A stretch of DNA of 64,000 nt from the NCBI RefSeq assembly GCF_000173415.1, contig NZ_ABXW01000074.1:1-64000 (forward strand), written 5' to 3'. The position numbers and the translations under genes were made by a program. Below are positions 59,263-64,000 of this stretch, in pieces (position 1 is the stretch's first letter; the number at the start of each line of letters is the position of its first letter). This stretch comes from Providencia alcalifaciens DSM 30120. Its GTDB lineage: Bacteria > Pseudomonadota > Gammaproteobacteria > Enterobacterales > Enterobacteriaceae. Below the pieces are notes generated by a model. That model ran no database searches and was not told the origin of the DNA. It saw only the letters and a list, made by a program, of their open reading frames with translations.

Positions 59263-59973
59263 TCAAACGTTTTCATCCAGCATAGCTGGCATCGTTATCT
59301 CTTTTACACAAGTTGCGTTGCTTGTACTCAGAATAAAACGTACGGCATTCAGCACATCTTGTAATGGGATTAACGTTCCTTCACTATTCGCAATGACTTC
59401 ATCAATAGGCATCGATAGCGGGAATTCTGTGGCTAGATAGCCTAAGTTCAAAATTGAAATACCGATTTTATCTTGGCGTAAGGTTTCCCTTAACGATTGT
59501 ACAATCCCTCGCAGTGCATATTTTGTTGCACTAAATGTCACCTCTTTACCATTATGATTATCGAGCCCCCATGTTGAGCCAATTAAAATAATTTTACTAT
59601 TGCTCCCCAAACGTAAGTTAGGCAATAGCGCCTTTATATTTAATAGGCAGGCGCTGATATTGGTCTGAATCATGGTCAGTAATTCAATATCGCTGGTGGA
59701 TTCAAAATCATATTCAGCGGTAAAGGCTAATTTTTCCCATATACCCACATTATAAATAAGCACATCAATGGGCTGTTCCCCTATATGGTTTTTGATAGTC
59801 AATGCGGATTGAGAGTCACTCAGATCCGCGGGAAGCCAATGAAATCGTGGGTTTTTAAAGGGCGGCTCAGAGCGGGAAACACCATAAACGGTATCAGTGT
59901 AATCAGGTAGAGCTTCAACGAATGCTTTGCCTAATCCTTTGCTTACACCATAAATTAAAAATGTTTTTGTCAT
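59263..59973 (-). CDS. Short-chain dehydrogenase-like protein with altered active site
   Basis: A Rossmann-fold protein of 236 residues. It has GVSKGLG as the NAD(P) loop, YNVG in place of NNAG and Ser in LIGSTWGLD. The catalytic YxxxK reads F-SAT-K (VTFSATKYALRG), so the general acid Tyr is Phe. The DNA reads TTT there, so this is not a translation slip. Activity may be lost, changed or replaced by a neighbour; a regulatory or binding role is possible. GGAGG precedes the ATG at 59973; the TTG at 59988 is less likely. It stands where E. coli has potABCD. Confidence 0.78.
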   Translation of the reverse strand: MTKTFLIYGVSKGLGKAFVEALPDYTDTVYGVSRSEPPFKNPRFHWLPADLSDSQSALTIKNHIGEQPIDVLIYNVGIWEKLAFTAEYDFESTSDIELLTMIQTNISACLLNIKALLPNLRLGSNSKIILIGSTWGLDNHNGKEVTFSATKYALRGIVQSLRETLRQDKIGISILNLGYLATEFPLSMPIDEVIANSEGTLIPLQDVLNAVRFILSTSNATCVKEITMPAMLDENV

Positions 59974-60204
59974 TGTGCCTCCATCCAATAAATTATTTTA
60001 TAGTGGATTTAGTTATATAAGATATCCATTATATAACATAGTACTTAACGCAATGAGTTATCCAAAAATGCAGTAGGAAATGAACTATAAAATTAAATTA
60101 ATTAGTTATCTTGCTCACTCTTTAGCTGCAAATCTGATTTGAGACAATAATTGTTTCTGTGATCTTTCCCATAATATCCCCATTGATATTTAGGGGGAGG
60201 TAGC

Positions 60205-61449
60205 ATGGACAAACTCTTGGAGCGGTTTTTTGAATATACTGCTTTTGATACACAATCAAAACTGAATGCAAAAACAGTACCTAGTAGTACAGGTCAACTA
60301 AAATTTGCCCGCGCTTTAGCCAAAGAACTTAATTTACTTGGCTTTGAAAAAGTGACGCTAACCGAGCATGGTTGCTTAACGGCAATGATGCCATCCAATG
60401 TGGATTGGGATGTACCGGCAATTGGGTTCATTTCACATTTGGACACCGCCCCTGATTATTCAGGTAAAAATGTGTGTCCGCAAGTTCTTGAAAATTATCG
60501 AGGCGGGGATATAGCGTTAGGTATTGGTGATGAAGTTTTATCACCTGTCATGTTCCCTGTATTGCACGAAATGATTGGCAAAACGTTGATCATGACAGAC
60601 GGTAAAACATTATTAGGCGCGGATGATAAAGCCGGTATCGCGGAAATTATTACCGCGATAGTACGTTTAGAAGGGCAAAATATTCCTCATGGAAAAATTT
60701 GTGTCGCCTTTACGCCAGATGAAGAAATTGGTCGCGGCGCACAACATATCGATTTCAAAGAGTTTGATGCTCGTTGGGCATATACCGTCGATGGTGGTGG
60801 TGTCGGTGAGCTTGAATTTGAAAACTTCAATGCAGCTAACGTCTCTATCAAAATCGTGGGAAATAATACCCATCCCGGTAATGCGAAAGGTGTGATGGTG
60901 AATGCATTGGGTTTGGCGACCCGTATTCACGCTATGCTACCTGTTGAAGAGACGCCTGAAAATACAGAAGGTTATGAAGGTTTTTACCACCTAACATCGA
61001 TTAAGGGGAATGTAGAAAAAGCCGAAATGAACTACATTATCCGCGATTTTGACTTAGCCAATTTTGAAGCGAGAAAGAAAAATATTATCCGTATCGCAGA
61101 AAAAGTGGGTGAAGGCCTGCACCCAAGCTGTTATATCGAGCTGACATTGGATGATAGTTACTACAATATGCATAAAGAAGTGATGAAATATCCACATGTT
61201 GTTGAATTAGCTAAACAAGCGATGTTGGACTGTAATATTGAACCTGTCATCAAGCCGATCCGTGGGGGAACGGACGGCGCGCAGCTATCATACCGAGGCT
61301 TACCATGCCCGAATATTTTCACGGGTGGCTATAACTTCCATAGTAAACATGAGTTTATTACTCAAGAAGGTATGGAGCAGGCGGTGAGTGTGATTATGCG
61401 AATTGCGGAATTAACGGCTATTCATGCAAAGCGTAATACCGAGAAATAG
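60205..61449 (+). CDS. pepT: Peptidase T (aminotripeptidase)
   Basis: A cytoplasmic dizinc aminopeptidase (M20B) that splits the N-terminal residue from tripeptides. Metal ligands and catalytic motifs are [44 protein letters not shown] and the C-terminal [12 protein letters not shown]. The 414 residues (E. coli 408) include conserved [26 protein letters not shown] lies just before the ATG. It is divergent from the SDR gene and convergent with roxA, next to roxA-phoQ as in E. coli. Confidence 0.96.
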   Translation: MDKLLERFFEYTAFDTQSKLNAKTVPSSTGQLKFARALAKELNLLGFEKVTLTEHGCLTAMMPSNVDWDVPAIGFISHLDTAPDYSGKNVCPQVLENYRGGDIALGIGDEVLSPVMFPVLHEMIGKTLIMTDGKTLLGADDKAGIAEIITAIVRLEGQNIPHGKICVAFTPDEEIGRGAQHIDFKEFDARWAYTVDGGGVGELEFENFNAANVSIKIVGNNTHPGNAKGVMVNALGLATRIHAMLPVEETPENTEGYEGFYHLTSIKGNVEKAEMNYIIRDFDLANFEARKKNIIRIAEKVGEGLHPSCYIELTLDDSYYNMHKEVMKYPHVVELAKQAMLDCNIEPVIKPIRGGTDGAQLSYRGLPCPNIFTGGYNFHSKHEFITQEGMEQAVSVIMRIAELTAIHAKRNTEK

Positions 61450-61484
61450 TTTTTGATACGTTCTTAATATAAAAAGTGACAATA

Positions 61485-61524
61485 AAAATGCCCCGATGTG
61501 AGGTGATGACATTCGGGGCATTTT
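61485..61524. terminator. Bidirectional terminator between pepT and roxA
   Basis: A 12-bp stem (61485-61496 with 61513-61524) extends inward by ATGT/ACAT. A-rich and T-rich ends suit both convergent genes. Confidence 0.9.
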
Positions 61525-61554
61525 GCTATTATTAACGGTTAATTATAGAAATAA

Positions 61555-62679
61555 TTAGTCGTCAAAATACCAATATCCACTATTAATCAGTGCGGTAATT
61601 AATGCGATAAAATTCACATCGTCAAGGGCATCCCCAAGATTTGTATAGCTGACCGCATCGAAACGACACAGGCTGTCTGCGGCTTCATAGCATTTAGTCT
61701 CTAAAGACTCACCATTAACAAAGAACTGGTCACCCACGCGAAGTGCTCGTAACCCATTGAGTTTATATAAGGTTTCTTGCTCATCTTTCAGTAGGTTATA
61801 GATTTCATTTTGTTCATAAGGCGGCTCTGGCGGCGCTAAGTCTAATTCGTGGCGCGACTGAGAAATAAATTCACCTAACCATTTACGGAATAATTCAGGG
61901 TCGTTAATCAGAGACTCCATCATTTCACGTAATTTAATTTGTTCGCCTTGCAGAATTTCAGCCGGGTTATCACGGAAAGAGAGGTCAGGATCACTGTAGC
62001 GATAACTGCCTAAATCATTAGAAATTAAATGGTCAGCAAAGCTGCTCATGAGTTCACGCGCATTGGGTGCACGAAAGCCGACAGAAAAGTTTAGGGATGG
62101 CTCAATAGCGTAACCTTCATGTGGGAATCCTGGTGGGATATACAGAATATCACCGGGTTCCATTTCTTCATCAATAATGGCATCGAAAGGTTGTACTTGG
62201 AGCAAGTCTGGATGTGGACTGTGTTGTTTCATTGGGATTTTTTCCCCAACACGCCAATGGCGACGGCCTTCACCTTGAATAATAAACACATCGTATTGGT
62301 CTAAATGAGGACCCACGCCGCCTCCCGGCACTGAGTAGGAAATCATTAAATCGTCCATACGCCAGTCAGAAAGAACGCGGAAAGGTTTCATAAGTTGGGC
62401 GCTTGGGTGGTGCCAGTGGTCAACCGCTTGGACCAAAATCGACCAGTTTTCTTCACCTAAATGATCGTAGCTTTCGAAAGGTCCGTGAGCTACCTGCCAG
62501 ATGCCATCTTTATGGCTGACTAAACGGCTATCCACTTCATCTTCCATCGCTAATCCCGCGAGCTCATCAGGCGAGATAGGATCAATAAAACGCGTAAAAC
62601 CCTGTTTGATAAGCAGAGGTCGTTTCTGCCAATGACTGTCCAGAAAACTCTGCCAGTCAAGATTCAGTTTATAATCCAT
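61555..62679 (-). CDS. roxA: Ribosomal protein uL16 3-hydroxylase RoxA (YcfD), JmjC type
   Basis: A 2-oxoglutarate/Fe(II) oxygenase that hydroxylates an arginine of ribosomal protein uL16. The JmjC facial triad is seen as His and Asp of GPHLDQYDVFIIQG and the later His of GFPHEGYAIEPS. The winged-helix C-terminal dimer/regulatory part follows, with EFISQSRHELDLAPPEPPY. It has 374 residues against 373 in E. coli and lies directly downstream of phoQ, as in E. coli. Confidence 0.96.
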   Translation of the reverse strand: MDYKLNLDWQSFLDSHWQKRPLLIKQGFTRFIDPISPDELAGLAMEDEVDSRLVSHKDGIWQVAHGPFESYDHLGEENWSILVQAVDHWHHPSAQLMKPFRVLSDWRMDDLMISYSVPGGGVGPHLDQYDVFIIQGEGRRHWRVGEKIPMKQHSPHPDLLQVQPFDAIIDEEMEPGDILYIPPGFPHEGYAIEPSLNFSVGFRAPNARELMSSFADHLISNDLGSYRYSDPDLSFRDNPAEILQGEQIKLREMMESLINDPELFRKWLGEFISQSRHELDLAPPEPPYEQNEIYNLLKDEQETLYKLNGLRALRVGDQFFVNGESLETKCYEAADSLCRFDAVSYTNLGDALDDVNFIALITALINSGYWYFDD

Positions 62680-62768
62680 CTTATTGTTCCCTAGTTATGA
62701 CAAATCTTCCTAAATAGTATACCGGAAATGGATTGTAAAACAGGGGTTAGAGGGCGTCAGTTCACAGA

Positions 62769-64000
62769 TTAACTATCTTCAATGACGGCTTGTTGTCTAA
62801 ATGTGACGGCGACCCTAGCACCGCCTAGTGGGCTATCCGAAATGATGATTTCACCATCGTATTGATCGATGATATCGACCGCAATAGATAACCCTAGACC
62901 TTGCCCCGGTCGTAGTGTGTCGGCGCGTTGTCCACGCATAAATATCAGGCTACGCTTGCTTTCAGGAACACCTGGACCATCATCATCCACAAAAATTGTT
63001 AGACTATCGTGACCCGCAAGGGCGGTGACTTCCACAAACTCAAGGCAATATTTACAGGCATTTTCCATAATGTTGCCCATCACCTCCATAAAATCATTCG
63101 GTTGACCTAACCATGTGATTTCAGGGGAAATGTCTACGGTGATCGAGACACCTTTGTTTTGATATACTTTATGTAGCGCACTGGATAGGCTATCTAAGAT
63201 AGAGGGGACGGACGCAATTTCCCGTAACATGAGGTTCTCATCACCTTGGCTTGAAGCGCGGTGTAGATAGTAACCCACTTGTTGGGAGATTCGTCCTATT
63301 TGCTCCAGCATGATGGGTTCAGCTTGCTCGATAGTCATCTCTTTGCCGGATCGTAGCAGCCTTAATGTCGATTGCAGAACCGCTAACGGTGTTTTCAAAC
63401 TGTGAGTCAGGTCTGACAAGGTTGTGCGATATTTGCTATAACGTTTTCGTTCGTTACTCAACAAAATATTTAAATTGCGGACTAATCCTCTGAGTTCTGC
63501 TGGTGGATTTTCATCCAGCGTTTCTCGCTCACCTTTTTCAAGGCTACTAATTTGTGAAATTAATGACTTAATGGGGCGGACACTCCAGTATGCGGCAAGC
63601 CACAACAGTGGAATGACCAGCAGGAAGTTGGCGAGTATCACATAACCAAACCAATCCCAGACAACCCCAGTATTTTGCAAATCTTGCGGTAAGGTATCCA
63701 CAACAACAATGGTGAGCGGTGGCATGGTTTCGGTTTCTAAATATTGATTGACCGAAACAGAGTGAGTTAATGGTTCATCGACATTATCGATATCGTTAAG
63801 TCGGCTACTGTAGTCAGGATTATTATTCAGTAATTGACGAGTTTCATCGATATCAGTGTCGATTTCATACAACCCATTTTTTTTGAGCCAATCGAGTTGA
63901 ATGAGGCGCTCGATGCTGGGAACTTCCCGTTGACGCCATAAAACCTGCCCATTTTTATCATAAATGATAATCAAAGAGGGGTTATTCAGCGTAAAGTTAG
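62769..64000 (-). CDS. phoQ: Sensor histidine kinase PhoQ (3' part; 5' end outside the window)
   Basis: The carboxy-terminal ~410 residues of the Mg2+/antimicrobial-peptide sensor. Visible parts are the end of the periplasmic sensor (VDEPLTHSVSVNQYLETETMPPLTIVVVDTLP), the second membrane helix (VILANFLLVIPLLWLAAYWS), HAMP, and the dimerisation/phospho-His box DLTHSLKTPLAVLQSTLRLLRS. The ATPase part has ENACKYCLEFVE, DDDGPGVP and the GQGLGLSIAVDI lid. The frame stays open to the window edge, so the start is upstream. The stop at 62769 precedes roxA. It should phosphorylate PhoP, whose gene must lie to the right. Confidence 0.95.
   Translation of the reverse strand, partial: NFTLNNPSLIIIYDKNGQVLWRQREVPSIERLIQLDWLKKNGLYEIDTDIDETRQLLNNNPDYSSRLNDIDNVDEPLTHSVSVNQYLETETMPPLTIVVVDTLPQDLQNTGVVWDWFGYVILANFLLVIPLLWLAAYWSVRPIKSLISQISSLEKGERETLDENPPAELRGLVRNLNILLSNERKRYSKYRTTLSDLTHSLKTPLAVLQSTLRLLRSGKEMTIEQAEPIMLEQIGRISQQVGYYLHRASSQGDENLMLREIASVPSILDSLSSALHKVYQNKGVSITVDISPEITWLGQPNDFMEVMGNIMENACKYCLEFVEVTALAGHDSLTIFVDDDGPGVPESKRSLIFMRGQRADTLRPGQGLGLSIAVDIIDQYDGEIIISDSPLGGARVAVTFRQQAVIEDS

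Overview
The window is chromosomal, moderately AT-rich enterobacterial DNA. Protein sequences and gene neighbourhoods point to the Morganellaceae, most likely Providencia or a close relative of Proteus. Nearly every gene has an Escherichia coli orthologue, but the E. coli blocks are rearranged. There is also a UmoD/YcfJ-type gene behind ndh (a Proteus trait), long AT-rich intergenic stretches, and a palindromic-repeat/heptamer-repeat island. I found no tRNA or rRNA gene, CRISPR array, transposase or phage gene. Positions of regulatory sites come from reading motifs by eye.

Region 1 (1-13.3 kb) resembles the E. coli mepS-yeiP / fruK-nfo-yeiH-yeiE-lysP-cirA area. It holds mepS, an orphan fimbrial-like secreted protein, efpL, the tryptophan permease mtr with a probable TrpR operator, a Nudix hydrolase, a solitary fruK (no fruB or fruA), nfo, a cluster of hairpins, yeiH and its LysR neighbour yeiE, lysP, and a CirA-like TonB receptor behind a good Fur box.

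Region 2 (13.3-24 kb) holds a secreted protein of unknown function and the putrescine importer plaP. plaP is preceded by a well-formed upstream ORF whose end overlaps a long hairpin burying the plaP Shine-Dalgarno sequence. This looks like an undescribed leader-peptide control element. Next come a repeat island, dld, sbcB, tmaR and rne with its long self-regulatory leader.

Region 3 (24-40 kb) is the classical rluC / yceF / yceD-rpmF-plsX-fabHDG-acpP-fabF-pabC-mltG-tmk-holB-ycfH-hinT-ycfL-lpoB-thiK-nagZ block. It links 23S rRNA modification and L32 synthesis to phospholipid and fatty-acid initiation, folate, dTMP, the DNA polymerase clamp loader, and peptidoglycan synthesis and recycling.

Region 4 (40-54 kb) holds an OprD-type porin paired with a 5'-nucleotidase lipoprotein, ndh with a perfect FNR box, a UmoD-like protein with a small Sel1-repeat protein, mfd, and the lipoprotein-release system lolCDE.

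Region 5 (54-64 kb) is more accessory: a CYTH-domain protein, an SGNH hydrolase, and a TetR regulator divergent from an exported epoxide hydrolase resembling Pseudomonas Cif, with three operator-like palindromes between them. After these come yqhA, cobB, a short-chain dehydrogenase whose catalytic Tyr is Phe, pepT, roxA and the 3' part of phoQ, which runs off the right edge. nagK, ycfP and potABCD, which E. coli carries in the matching gaps, are absent here.
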